64,000 nucleotides of DNA from Alphaproteobacteria bacterium (lineage in GTDB: Bacteria; Pseudomonadota; Alphaproteobacteria; Rhizobiales; Methyloligellaceae). The stretch is taken from assembly GCA_016869535.1 (NCBI GenBank), contig VGDX01000001.1:124001-188000 (forward strand), written 5' to 3'. Each line of letters starts with the position of its first letter. Position 1 is the stretch's first letter. The notes beneath the pieces were generated by a model. That model ran no database searches. It saw nothing but the letters and a program-made list of their open reading frames with translations, and was not told the origin of the DNA. A program made the position numbers and the translations under genes. Of this stretch, positions 30,860 to 39,202 are shown piece by piece.

Positions 30860-30906
30860 GTCGTTACCCTGCGTAGGCCCGCCATTAAGTCAAGCGCGTA
30901 TGGGGC

Positions 30907-31998
30907 TCAAGCCTTGATACCGGCGCCGAGCGCCGGTGGTGCCTCCGGATCGAGCGGCCATCTGGCCTGCACCGGCGCGGCCAGATCGTCGATAAGACCA
31001 CGGGCCAGGCGCTCAGCACCTGCCCAGGCGATCATGGCGGCATTATCGGTGCAGAGCGCTTGCGGGGGCACGATCAGGCGAAATCCATGGTCGCGCGCCG
31101 TGGTTTCGAGCGCCGCCTTGAGCCGTTGATTGGCAGCGACACCGCCGGCCACCACGAGCACGCGTGGCGCCTTCTGCCCGAGACGCTCGACATAAATGTC
31201 CATGGCCCGCGCGGTGCGATCGGTGACGATGTCGGCCACGGCCTCCTGAAAGCTTGCGCAAAGATCGGCGACGTCCTGCTCGCTTAACGGGGCACGCGCC
31301 AGCGCCTCATGGCGGAGAGCGGTCTTCAGTCCGGCTAGCGAGAAATGAGCTTCCTCGCGCCCAAGCATCGGACGGGGCAGTTTTATGGACGCGCTTCCAC
31401 GTGCGGCAAATCTCTCGACTTCGGGTCCGCCGGGATAACCGAGCCCGAGCAGCTTGGCGGCCTTGTCGAACGCCTCGCCGAGCGCATCGTCGAGCGTGGT
31501 GCCGAGGCGCTCATAGTCACCGACGTCCTTGACGATGAGCGTTTGCGTGTGGCCACCCGACACGAGCAGCAGCAGATAGGGGAATGACAATCCATCAGTG
31601 AGGTCCGCGGTCAGCGCATGCGCCTCGAGATGATTGACGGCGATGAAGGGCACATTACGCGCGAGCGCGACGGCTTTGCCCATGGTCACGCCGACGATCA
31701 ATCCGCCGATCAAGCCCGGGCCGGAGGTGGCGGCGACCGCGTCAATGTCTTCGATAGCGAGCTTTGCCTCGTCAAGCGCCTGCAGGATCGCCTTGTCGAG
31801 CAGCTCGACATGAGCGCGCGCGGCGATTTCCGGCACCACGCCGCCATAGGCCTTGTGCAGGTCGAGTTGCGAACGCACGACATTGGCAAGGATCTCGCCG
31901 CGCCCATCGTCATTCCGGCGAACAATGGCGGCGGCGGTCTCGTCGCAGCTCGTTTCGATACCGAGGACGGTCAGTACGTCTTTTGTGTTTCCGGACAT
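30907..31998 (-). CDS. tsaD: tRNA N6-threonylcarbamoyladenosine transferase TsaD
   Basis: 363 residues of the Kae1/TsaD/Qri7 family in the ASKHA fold: [16 protein letters not shown] at the N-terminus, the metal-binding NHLEAHALT, and [15 protein letters not shown]. The C-terminal [17 protein letters not shown] completes the nucleotide site. Cytoplasmic; works with TsaB and TsaE to put t6A on A37 of ANN-decoding tRNAs. Head of a minus-strand operon, divergent from hemC, an arrangement conserved in many Hyphomicrobiales. Confidence 0.97.
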   Translation of the reverse strand: MSGNTKDVLTVLGIETSCDETAAAIVRRNDDGRGEILANVVRSQLDLHKAYGGVVPEIAARAHVELLDKAILQALDEAKLAIEDIDAVAATSGPGLIGGLIVGVTMGKAVALARNVPFIAVNHLEAHALTADLTDGLSFPYLLLLVSGGHTQTLIVKDVGDYERLGTTLDDALGEAFDKAAKLLGLGYPGGPEVERFAARGSASIKLPRPMLGREEAHFSLAGLKTALRHEALARAPLSEQDVADLCASFQEAVADIVTDRTARAMDIYVERLGQKAPRVLVVAGGVAANQRLKAALETTARDHGFRLIVPPQALCTDNAAMIAWAGAERLARGLIDDLAAPVQARWPLDPEAPPALGAGIKA

Positions 31999-32105
31999 GC
32001 TGCCTTGTAGGGGCTCGCGGGGAACGATTGAAGGGGGCGGCGAAACCGGCCATTAATGCGGACTGAATTGGCGCACTTCCGCCAAATATCTCAAGGAGTT
32101 TCGTC

Positions 32106-33035
32106 TTGCCGGACCAATCGCTCCTGATCGGCACCCGTGGCAGCCCTCTGGCGCTTTGGCAAGCGCGTCATGTCTGGACACGCCTCCTCGACAACACGGG
32201 GCTTGGCGAGGGCGATATCGGGCTCAGCGTCATCACCACGTCCGGCGATCGCATCAAGGACAAGCCTCTGCGTGAGTTCGGTGGCAAGGGCCTGTTCACC
32301 AAAGAGATCGACGAGGCGTTGTTGCGCGGCGATGTCGATATGGCCGTGCATTCGATGAAGGACCTGCCGACCGAACTGCCGGTGGGCCTTTGCATCGCCG
32401 CGATTTTGCCCAGAGGCGATGTCCGCGATGCCTTCATCAGTAACACGGGCCAGTCGCTCGCCGATCTCCCGCCCGGCGCGCGCGTCGGCACCTCGTCCTT
32501 GCGGCGCCAGGCGCAGGTCAAGCGTCTGCGCCCCGACCTTCGCGTCGTGGAGTTTCGCGGCAATGTCGAGACGCGTCTGAAGAAGCTCGAGGCGGGCGAA
32601 GCCGAGGCCACTCTGCTTGCGGTCGCCGGGCTGGAACGGTTGGGACTTGCCGCGCACATCACCTCCATTCTTGCCCCATCGGAAATGCTGCCGGCGGTCG
32701 CGCAAGGTGCGATCAGCGTCATTTGCCGCGCCGATGATGCCAGGACTCGCGAGCTTCTTGAGCCGCTGAACGATAATGCGGCGGCAACCGCCGTCGCCTG
32801 TGAACGTTCCTTCCTTGCCAGTCTCGACGGGTCCTGCAAGACCCCGATTGCCGGGCTGGCGGAGATCGATGATGGCGAAGTGCATCTCCGCGGGCTTATC
32901 CTGTTGCCCGACGGCAGCGAATGGCATGAGGTCGAGATAAGCGGTCCAACGAACGAGGCGCTGCGGATTGGCGATGACGCTGGTAAAGACGTGCTGGCGC
33001 GCGCCGGTCCGCAATTCATGGCGAGGCTTGCCTGA
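32106..33035 (+). CDS. hemC: Hydroxymethylbilane synthase (porphobilinogen deaminase)
   Basis: 309 residues. Start is TTG at 32106, selected because AAGGAG lies 7 bases upstream and the N-terminus then matches HemC (LLIGTRGSPLALWQA). Other signatures: DMAVHSMKDLPTELP, VGTSSLRRQAQV, VEFRGNVETRLKKL, the catalytic Asp region, and SLDGSCKTPIAG with the Cys that carries the dipyrromethane cofactor. Polymerises four porphobilinogen units; feeds both haem and the cobalamin cluster further along. Its stop overlaps the hemD start (TGATG). Confidence 0.97.
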   Translation: MPDQSLLIGTRGSPLALWQARHVWTRLLDNTGLGEGDIGLSVITTSGDRIKDKPLREFGGKGLFTKEIDEALLRGDVDMAVHSMKDLPTELPVGLCIAAILPRGDVRDAFISNTGQSLADLPPGARVGTSSLRRQAQVKRLRPDLRVVEFRGNVETRLKKLEAGEAEATLLAVAGLERLGLAAHITSILAPSEMLPAVAQGAISVICRADDARTRELLEPLNDNAAATAVACERSFLASLDGSCKTPIAGLAEIDDGEVHLRGLILLPDGSEWHEVEISGPTNEALRIGDDAGKDVLARAGPQFMARLA

Positions 33036-33763
33036 TGCGCGTGCTGGTGACCAGACCTGAACCCGATGCAAGCCGCCAGGCTGAGATGCTCTCCGCGCGC
33101 GGCCATGAGCCGGTCGTCGCGCCGCTCCTGTCCATCGAATATCTCGATGATGCGACCCTCGATCTTGCCGGAGCCCAGGCTCTGATCGTTACCAGCCGCA
33201 ACGCGCTACGAGCGCTGGCCGCTCATAAGCAGCTCGACGAAGCCCTTAGAGTTCCCGTGCTTGCCGTGGGGGACGCGACCGCGCATGCCGCGCAGGAACT
33301 AGGCTTCAGGGAAGTGACGATTGGCCTCGGCACGGGCGCAGCACTCGCCGGGTTGATCAAGCAAGAGCTCGAGCCAAAAGAAGGTCCGCTCCTTTATCTG
33401 ACCGGCGACGTGATTGCCTACGATCTTGCCGCCGCGCTCGAAGCGCATGGGTTTGCCGTGCGAAAAACGCTGCTTTACCGGGGAGTCCCGGTAAGCGCGC
33501 TGCCCTCCGAGGCTTTGGCGATGCTGAAAGACGGCAGGATCGACGCGGTCATCCTGATGTCGCCACGAACCGCCAGGGTTTTCATGGAGTTGCTCGTCAA
33601 GCATGAGGTGGCAGAGGCGGGAAAAGGCCTTATTTGCTATTGCCTGTCCGAGGCGATAGCAGAGGAATTGACGCCGCTCGGCGTTGAGGTGCGAGTGGCC
33701 GCGACACCGCGCGAGGAAGATGTCCTTGCGCTTCTGGACTCCGAGGCGGCATCCTCGGCTTAA
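33035..33763 (+). CDS. hemD: Uroporphyrinogen-III synthase
   Basis: 242 residues. The family diverges in sequence but VLVTRPEPDASRQAEMLSARGHEPVVAPLL at the N-terminus, ALIVTSRNALRAL, PVLAVGDATAHAAQELGF and VILMSPRTARVFMELL fit HemD well. It closes and flips ring D of hydroxymethylbilane to give uroporphyrinogen III, the branch point to haem and B12. Translationally coupled to hemC and followed by the Mic60-like and HemY-like genes. Confidence 0.94.
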   Translation: MRVLVTRPEPDASRQAEMLSARGHEPVVAPLLSIEYLDDATLDLAGAQALIVTSRNALRALAAHKQLDEALRVPVLAVGDATAHAAQELGFREVTIGLGTGAALAGLIKQELEPKEGPLLYLTGDVIAYDLAAALEAHGFAVRKTLLYRGVPVSALPSEALAMLKDGRIDAVILMSPRTARVFMELLVKHEVAEAGKGLICYCLSEAIAEELTPLGVEVRVAATPREEDVLALLDSEAASSA

Positions 33764-33774
33764 GGCATGATTTG

Positions 33775-35073
33775 ATGGCACAATTCGGCAAGAAGAATGA
33801 CGGCCCGGACGAGAGCAAGCGGCCGGCACAAACGATCGAGGGCAAGGCGACCGAAGTGTCAGTCGAGTCGCAGGACGAGGCCACTTCGTCTGCCGGCACG
33901 CATGATGAGCGCGACAGCGGCGGGCAGAGCCAGAGCGATTTCGTTCCGCCGCCAAGTCCTACCAGCTCCAAGGGTATCTTCAGCCATCTCGTCGCCGGCC
34001 TCGTCGGCGGTCTGATCGCCGCTGCCGCCCTGGCATTGGCCTGGAGTGGTTTGGACCTCGCCGGCGACAAGACCGTAACGCCCAAGCTCGAAGCCATGGA
34101 CGATCGTCTGGCGCAGGTCGAATCTGCGACCAAGACGCTGGAGACACGCGTACCGGAAACGCCACCTGAACTCTCCGCGCTGCAAGAGCGTGTCGGTCAG
34201 GCCGAAGCCACGCTCAAGACCCTGGCTGAAGCCCCACAAAGCGGCTCAAGCGCCGATGCCGCCGCCGTCAACCAGCAGATAGCCGAGGCCGAGCAGAAGC
34301 TTGCCGCCAAGATCGATGCGGCGCTCGCCAAGACGGACGATGCCCATGCAGCGACGGTGCAGGCGTTGCAGGATCAGATCGCCGATCTGAGGAAAAGACT
34401 TGCCGCTCTGGCTGAGGCCGGTCTGGCCGCCGAGACCGAGGAACTGCAACCGGAGCTCGATGCGCTCGATCGCCGCCTCGCCAAGCTCGAAACCGCCATT
34501 CCAGGCATCGCCGAGATCGTCAGCAAGGAAACGGAAGAAGCCAAAGCCGCGGCGCTGGCCATTGCCTTTGCCAATCTTCGCTCCGCCGTCAGCGAGGGGC
34601 GCCCTTATGCTCCTGAACTCGATGCGCTTCACACTTTGTCTGCCGATAGCGATGTCGATGCGCTTGCCGCTCATGCCAAAACGGGCATCCCCACCATGAC
34701 CGCTCTGGCGCAGAGTTTCGAAGCGGCCAAGGATAATGCCCTGACGGAAGCGCCGCCGGTCTCCGATGGTTCGGTGATCGGCGATCTGCAGGCGCGCGCG
34801 CAGTCGCTCATCACCATTCGCCGTCTCGATGAGGCGGCGACCGGTAATGAGCCGGCCGCCATACTGGCGCGTGCCAAGTCTGATCTCGGCAAAGGCAGGC
34901 TCGCCGACAGTGTCAGAGAAGTCGAGACGCTGGACGGGGCGCCGCGCGCCGCGTTTGCCGCTTGGCTCGATCAGGCTCATACCCGTCTTGATGCCGAGGG
35001 TGAGCTGAAACGGCTCGAAAGCCGCCTGATCGTGTCCGTCGGCAATCCGGCCCGGCAAAGCGGACGAGACTGA
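33775..35073 (+). CDS. Alphaproteobacterial Mic60/mitofilin-like membrane protein
   Basis: 432 residues from ATG 33775. A polar, acidic N-terminus (1-60) is followed by one membrane helix (HLVAGLVGGLIAAAALALAWSG, about 67-88), a long coiled coil (about 100-260: QKLAAKIDAALAKTDDAHAATVQAL, LDALDRRLAKLE) and a C-terminal helical domain resembling the mitofilin domain (RAQSLITIRRLDE, LDGAPRAAFAAWLDQAHTRLDAEGEL). This architecture and its place between hemD and the HemY-like TPR gene match alphaproteobacterial Mic60 (COG4223), which shapes intracytoplasmic membranes and contacts the outer membrane. No separate haem role is evident. Confidence 0.88.
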   Translation: MAQFGKKNDGPDESKRPAQTIEGKATEVSVESQDEATSSAGTHDERDSGGQSQSDFVPPPSPTSSKGIFSHLVAGLVGGLIAAAALALAWSGLDLAGDKTVTPKLEAMDDRLAQVESATKTLETRVPETPPELSALQERVGQAEATLKTLAEAPQSGSSADAAAVNQQIAEAEQKLAAKIDAALAKTDDAHAATVQALQDQIADLRKRLAALAEAGLAAETEELQPELDALDRRLAKLETAIPGIAEIVSKETEEAKAAALAIAFANLRSAVSEGRPYAPELDALHTLSADSDVDALAAHAKTGIPTMTALAQSFEAAKDNALTEAPPVSDGSVIGDLQARAQSLITIRRLDEAATGNEPAAILARAKSDLGKGRLADSVREVETLDGAPRAAFAAWLDQAHTRLDAEGELKRLESRLIVSVGNPARQSGRD

Positions 35074-35076
35074 GCC

Positions 35077-36636
35077 ATGAGCCGTGTCTTGGTCTTCGTC
35101 CTTCTGGTTCTGGCGGTAGCACTTGGGCTCGCCTGGCTCGCCGACCGGCCCGGCACCATCACCATGGACTGGCTCGGCTATCGCATAGAGACCACCGCAT
35201 TCGTCGCCGCGGTCGCCATTGCCGTCCTGGTGGCGGCGTTGATCCTGATCTATGCCGTTGTGCATTACCTGCTGACGCGTCCCGCCGCCGTCAGGGCCTA
35301 TGTCAAGGAACGGCGCAAGCAGCAAGGCTATGAAGCGCTGTCTCGCGGGTTGATTGCCATCGGCGTCGGCAATCGCGCCGAGGCTCAACGTTTTACCGGT
35401 CTCGCCGGTCGTCATCTGCCGAGCGAGCCCTTGACCGCGCTACTGCGGGCACAGACCGCCCAGCTCAAAGGGGACAAGGAGGCGGCACGTGGCGCTTTCG
35501 AGTCCATGCTCAAAGACCCCGAGACGAAACTGCTCGGTGTGCGGGGCCTGTTCCTCGAAGCGCAGCGCAGCAACGACCTGGCGGCAGCGCGCGCTTTGGC
35601 CGAGCAGGCCGTCAACACCGATCCGAAGCTCGGCTGGGGCGTCAATGCCTTGTTCGATATGCAGGCGCGCGCGGGCGATTGGGACGGTGCGCTGAAGACC
35701 CTCGCCATCGCCCGCCAGAACGGCCATGTCGAAGCCGCCATCGCCAATCGCCGCCGCGCCGTGCTGCTCACCGCCGAAGCACGCGATCTCGAGAACAGCG
35801 ATTCCGATCGGGCGTTCACGCTCGCGAGCGATGCCTTGAAGCTTGCGCCCTCGCTCGTGCCGGCTGCGGAGATTGCCGGCCGCATCCTTGTTTCGCGCGG
35901 GGAGACCCGGCAGGCTACGCGCCTTATCGCCAAGACGTGGAAGCTCTCGCCACATCCCGATCTCGCAATGGTCTATGCCTTCGCCAGGCATGGCGACTCG
36001 CCGCGCGAACGCCTGAAGCGGGTCAAGCAATTGGCGAGCCTGACGCCAAACGACATCGAGGGACATATCGCTGTCGCCAGCGCTTCCATCGAGGCGCATG
36101 ACTGGCAGGAGGCCCGCGCGGCGCTTTCTCCTTACATTGAGGATCGGCCTTCGGCGCGGGTCTGCACGCTCATGGCGCGGATCGAAGCGGGCGAAGGCGA
36201 TAGAGGCCGCGAGCGCGAATGGCTGGCGCGGGCCGTGCGCGCGCCGCGCGATCGCGCCTGGATCGCCGAAGGTTATGTTTCCGACCGTTGGTTGCCGGTG
36301 TCGCCGATTAGCGGCGCCGTCGATGTTTTCGCCTGGAAGGCGCCGGTCGATGCCATCGGCCGCGGCGACGATACGCTTTTGATCGAGGAGCATCCGGTTC
36401 CGGCCCAAGATGTCGCTTCGGCGCCGGAGCCTGCGGCGGTCGTCGCGGCTGGCAGTGGCAAGGATAGCCGGCCCGAGACGACGCGGCCAAAAGCTGCTGC
36501 CCCAAGCAGCGAGAAGAAGCGCGAACCCGCCGTCTTCGTCCCCGAGCGTCCGCCCGACGATCCTGGCGTGGCGCCAACCGATACGGATGAAAGTCCAGCT
36601 TCGCTCGAGCGTCTGCGCGCGGCGCAAATCCGCTGA
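35077..36636 (+). CDS. HemY-like TPR membrane protein (Orf52 type)
   Basis: 519 residues. HemY_N domain: two helices (VLVFVLLVLAVALGLAWLAD and AFVAAVAIAVLVAALILIYAVVHYLL) around RPGTITMDWLGYRIE, then TPR-like helical repeats (about 85-400) and a Pro/Ala-rich C-terminus (about 440-510). Called HemY in enteric bacteria for its position in the hem operon; the biochemical role is unclear. In alphaproteobacteria the neighbour of Mic60 is thought to cooperate with it at membrane contact sites. Three bases separate it from the Mic60 gene. Confidence 0.9.
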   Translation: MSRVLVFVLLVLAVALGLAWLADRPGTITMDWLGYRIETTAFVAAVAIAVLVAALILIYAVVHYLLTRPAAVRAYVKERRKQQGYEALSRGLIAIGVGNRAEAQRFTGLAGRHLPSEPLTALLRAQTAQLKGDKEAARGAFESMLKDPETKLLGVRGLFLEAQRSNDLAAARALAEQAVNTDPKLGWGVNALFDMQARAGDWDGALKTLAIARQNGHVEAAIANRRRAVLLTAEARDLENSDSDRAFTLASDALKLAPSLVPAAEIAGRILVSRGETRQATRLIAKTWKLSPHPDLAMVYAFARHGDSPRERLKRVKQLASLTPNDIEGHIAVASASIEAHDWQEARAALSPYIEDRPSARVCTLMARIEAGEGDRGREREWLARAVRAPRDRAWIAEGYVSDRWLPVSPISGAVDVFAWKAPVDAIGRGDDTLLIEEHPVPAQDVASAPEPAAVVAAGSGKDSRPETTRPKAAAPSSEKKREPAVFVPERPPDDPGVAPTDTDESPASLERLRAAQIR

Positions 36637-36711
36637 TGACGGACTGGCGTCCGGCTTGCGCCATGCCGATATAGGCTTTAAGCACGGGGCCTTCGTCCAG
36701 GGCACATTATC

Positions 36712-36786
36712 GCCGCTGTAGCTCAGGGGTAGAGCAGGGCTTTCGTAAAGCCAAGGTCGGGAGTTCAAATCTCTCCAGCGGCACCA
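36712..36786 (+). tRNA. tRNA-Thr (anticodon CGT)
   Basis: Cloverleaf with acceptor stem GCCGCTG/CAGCGGC, D-arm AGCTCAGGGGTAGAGC, anticodon loop TTCGTAA with anticodon CGT, T-arm GGGAGTTCAAATCTCTC, discriminator A and encoded CCA at 36784-36786. The outermost anticodon-stem pair is a G-A mismatch. Reads ACG. Confidence 0.96.
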
Positions 36787-36803
36787 CTCAAAGAGCAACG
36801 CCG

Positions 36804-37355
36804 TCACTTGAACAGCGCGAGAGACTCCTCGGCCAGCACACCGCCGGTCAGGCTGATCTCGGCGAAGGGCGTCTTGTCGGCGATCTCCTGATCCGTGATC
36901 ATGATCTGACCGATCTTGGTGGCGAGCTCGGCGATCGAAGCGCCGAAGACCACGCGCGAGATGCCGCACCAGACGATGGCGCCCATGCACATCGGGCATG
37001 ACTCGCCTGACGTATAGAGCGTCGTTCCCTTCAATTCTTCGGGCCCGTACTCGGCGAGAAAGCGGCGGATGGCGACCATCTCGCCATGCGCCGTCGGGTC
37101 GCGTTCCTGCTTGCTGAGATTGCGGCCTTTGGCCAGCACCTTGCCGTCGCGCGTGATCACCGCGCCGAAGGGGAAATCGCCTTTCGCGGCCTCCTCGATG
37201 GCCAGCCGCATGAAGGCGATATCCTCCTCGGTCGCCGGCATGTCGACGGCGCGGGCGATGGCGCGGGTAGTCATCGGAAGCGTCGCGGCGCCCAGCGCAG
37301 CAACGACCAGATGGCGCCGGTTCAATGTGAAAGAAATGTCGGATTCACTACGCAT
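36804..37355 (-). CDS. Tat-exported nucleoside/guanine deaminase-like protein
   Basis: 183 residues from the ATG at 37355 (an ATG nine codons earlier is possible). The N-terminus has a twin-arginine signal, NRRHLVVAALGAATL, with a likely cleavage after RAIARA. The mature part is a zinc-dependent cytidine-deaminase fold: PFGAVITRDGKVLAKG, PTAHGEMVAIRRF supplying the zinc His and catalytic Glu, and SGESCPMCMGAIVW supplying two Cys ligands. The usual HAE is HGE here. Closest in look to guanine deaminase/TadA-type nucleoside deaminases, normally cytoplasmic; export by Tat is unusual. Substrate unknown. Confidence 0.85.
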   Translation of the reverse strand: MRSESDISFTLNRRHLVVAALGAATLPMTTRAIARAVDMPATEEDIAFMRLAIEEAAKGDFPFGAVITRDGKVLAKGRNLSKQERDPTAHGEMVAIRRFLAEYGPEELKGTTLYTSGESCPMCMGAIVWCGISRVVFGASIAELATKIGQIMITDQEIADKTPFAEISLTGGVLAEESLALFK

Positions 37356-37497
37356 GCGCGATCTCCCGCCAAAATTGGACATCTACCGGACCGATTTTAT
37401 CTAACCTCCCATGAAAACGGCCGCCGATCCCGGCAATTCGGGGTGGCCCTGACGTAGCTCCAAGGCTACCCTAGAAGAGCTCCAAAGGCGGTGGGAG

Positions 37498-39198
37498 ATG
37501 GGCGGACACTCCTTGTACGCGTTATGTCTGGCAAAAGGCTTGTTATTGGGCCTGCTGGTCGTAGGCTTCGCGCGTGCCGAGGAGGGACATACGATCACAC
37601 TGCCGGTCGACCCGGCTCCCGTGACGCCAAGCGCCGTCGAATCCGTCCCGCCTCCGCCGGACGCGGCCATGACGCCTGCCCCCGTCGATCCGAATGCGGA
37701 GGCCGAACAGCCCGCCGAGACCGAGACCGAAGCGCAGATTGTCGAGGAACCTCCGCCGCCGCCGCCTCATCCAGTTGTGGGAGCGATACGCGCGCAGCTT
37801 GACGACCCCGCGTTAGCAAAGCGCGCCGGCGCCGATGATCTCGCCGCGCTCAAATCGTTCTATGGCGAGCGCCTTGAGCCGCCGCTGTGGATCAATGATG
37901 CCGGATTTTCCGTAAAGGCCCAGGCCGCCATCAAGGAGATTCAGGACGCCGCATCCTGGGGTCTCGATCCCAAGGCTTTCGACCTGCCGTCAGCGGATGC
38001 TGTGCCTTCTTCCGTGGAGGAACAGGCGGCCGATGAGATCAAGCTCGACCTCGCCATCTTGAAATATGCACGCCATGCACGTGGTGGCCGGCTGACACCC
38101 TCGCGGGTGAACAAGCTATTCGATCAGAGGCCGAGCCTGCCCAAGCCGGAGACGGTGTTGACCGAGATAGCCGCCGCGGAATCGCCGGACGCTTACCTTC
38201 GCGATTTGCACCCGAAGCACAAGCAGTTCGAGCAATTGCGGCAGTCATTGCTCAGAACCAAGAATAATCCCTACGAGCCGGTCAACGAGATCGATACGCA
38301 GCGTCTCATTCTCAACATGGAACGGTGGCGTTGGATGCCGCGTGAGCTCGGCTCATTCCACGTTTGGAACAACGTGCCCGAGTTCAACGCGCGCGTGGTC
38401 AAGAACGGCAATGCCGTCCATGTGGAGAAGACCATCGTTGGGCAACTCAAATACGCCACGCCCTTTTTCTCCGCACCGATGCGCTCGATCGTGTTCCATC
38501 CGGAATGGGTGGTGCCCGAAACCATCCTGAGAGAGGATTTACAGCCATCGCTGCAGCAACCCGGATTTTTCGGCTCGAATACGGCAGTCCTGCAACAGCA
38601 CAAGCTGAGGGTCGCTTACAAAGGAAAGACGATCGATCCCAACTCGGTGAATTGGCCGAGCGTGAACATCCGCGAATACACCTTCATCCAGTCACCGGGA
38701 CCGCACAATGTGCTCGGCAAGTTCAAGTTCAATTTCCCGAACAAGCACGCGGTTTATATGCATGACACGCCGCAGCGCGAGCTGTTCGACGAGACGGTAC
38801 GCACACTGAGTCATGGCTGCATTCGCGTGCACCAGCCCGACCGCTTCGCCACGCTCTTGCTCGCCGAGGACAAAGGCTGGTCTGCGGGACAGGTGCAGAA
38901 CATGCTCGCCGGCGGCAACAGCACGGTGAAGCTCAACCGCTCAATCCCGGTACATCTCACCTATTTCACGGCCGTCGCCGACGAAAGCGGCAGCATCCGG
39001 ACCTATACCGACATTTACGGGATCGATGGCCCCATGGCTCAGGCGCTGTTCGGCCAGGCGGCGGCGAACTTCCCGGGACCAGCACCTCCCGCTCCCGCCG
39101 CGGTAGCCCAAAACCAGAGGCAGCAGCCGGCCAGGCGGGCGTCCGGCGATCCCGTTGCGGCGTTCGGCAGCGTCATCTCGGGATTGTTCGGGAACTAG
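37498..39198 (+). CDS. L,D-transpeptidase, YcbB/LdtD-like
   Basis: 566 residues. Signal peptide (1-27), a Pro/Glu-rich linker, then the YcbB-type region: a helical/peptidoglycan-binding part (about 110-260: LKSFYGERLEPPLWINDAGF, LDLAILKYARHARGGRLTPS) and the YkuD catalytic domain (about 270-480) with RMILNMERWRWMPRELG-like sequence, FKFNFPNKHAVYMHDTP and the active-site RTLSHGCIRVHQPDRFA containing Cys441. Periplasmic 3-3 cross-linking enzyme, a dominant cross-link type in Hyphomicrobiales. Convergent with the YkuD-Mur ligase fusion, 4 bases between stops. Confidence 0.93.
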   Translation: MGGHSLYALCLAKGLLLGLLVVGFARAEEGHTITLPVDPAPVTPSAVESVPPPPDAAMTPAPVDPNAEAEQPAETETEAQIVEEPPPPPPHPVVGAIRAQLDDPALAKRAGADDLAALKSFYGERLEPPLWINDAGFSVKAQAAIKEIQDAASWGLDPKAFDLPSADAVPSSVEEQAADEIKLDLAILKYARHARGGRLTPSRVNKLFDQRPSLPKPETVLTEIAAAESPDAYLRDLHPKHKQFEQLRQSLLRTKNNPYEPVNEIDTQRLILNMERWRWMPRELGSFHVWNNVPEFNARVVKNGNAVHVEKTIVGQLKYATPFFSAPMRSIVFHPEWVVPETILREDLQPSLQQPGFFGSNTAVLQQHKLRVAYKGKTIDPNSVNWPSVNIREYTFIQSPGPHNVLGKFKFNFPNKHAVYMHDTPQRELFDETVRTLSHGCIRVHQPDRFATLLLAEDKGWSAGQVQNMLAGGNSTVKLNRSIPVHLTYFTAVADESGSIRTYTDIYGIDGPMAQALFGQAAANFPGPAPPAPAAVAQNQRQQPARRASGDPVAAFGSVISGLFGN

Positions 39199-39202
39199 TT
39201 TT

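Noticed and set aside
35440-36999. 519-codon frame on the minus strand across HemY-like gene and tRNA-Thr
   Set aside because: It would run through a tRNA gene and into the deaminase gene; Arg-rich shadow of GC-rich codons.
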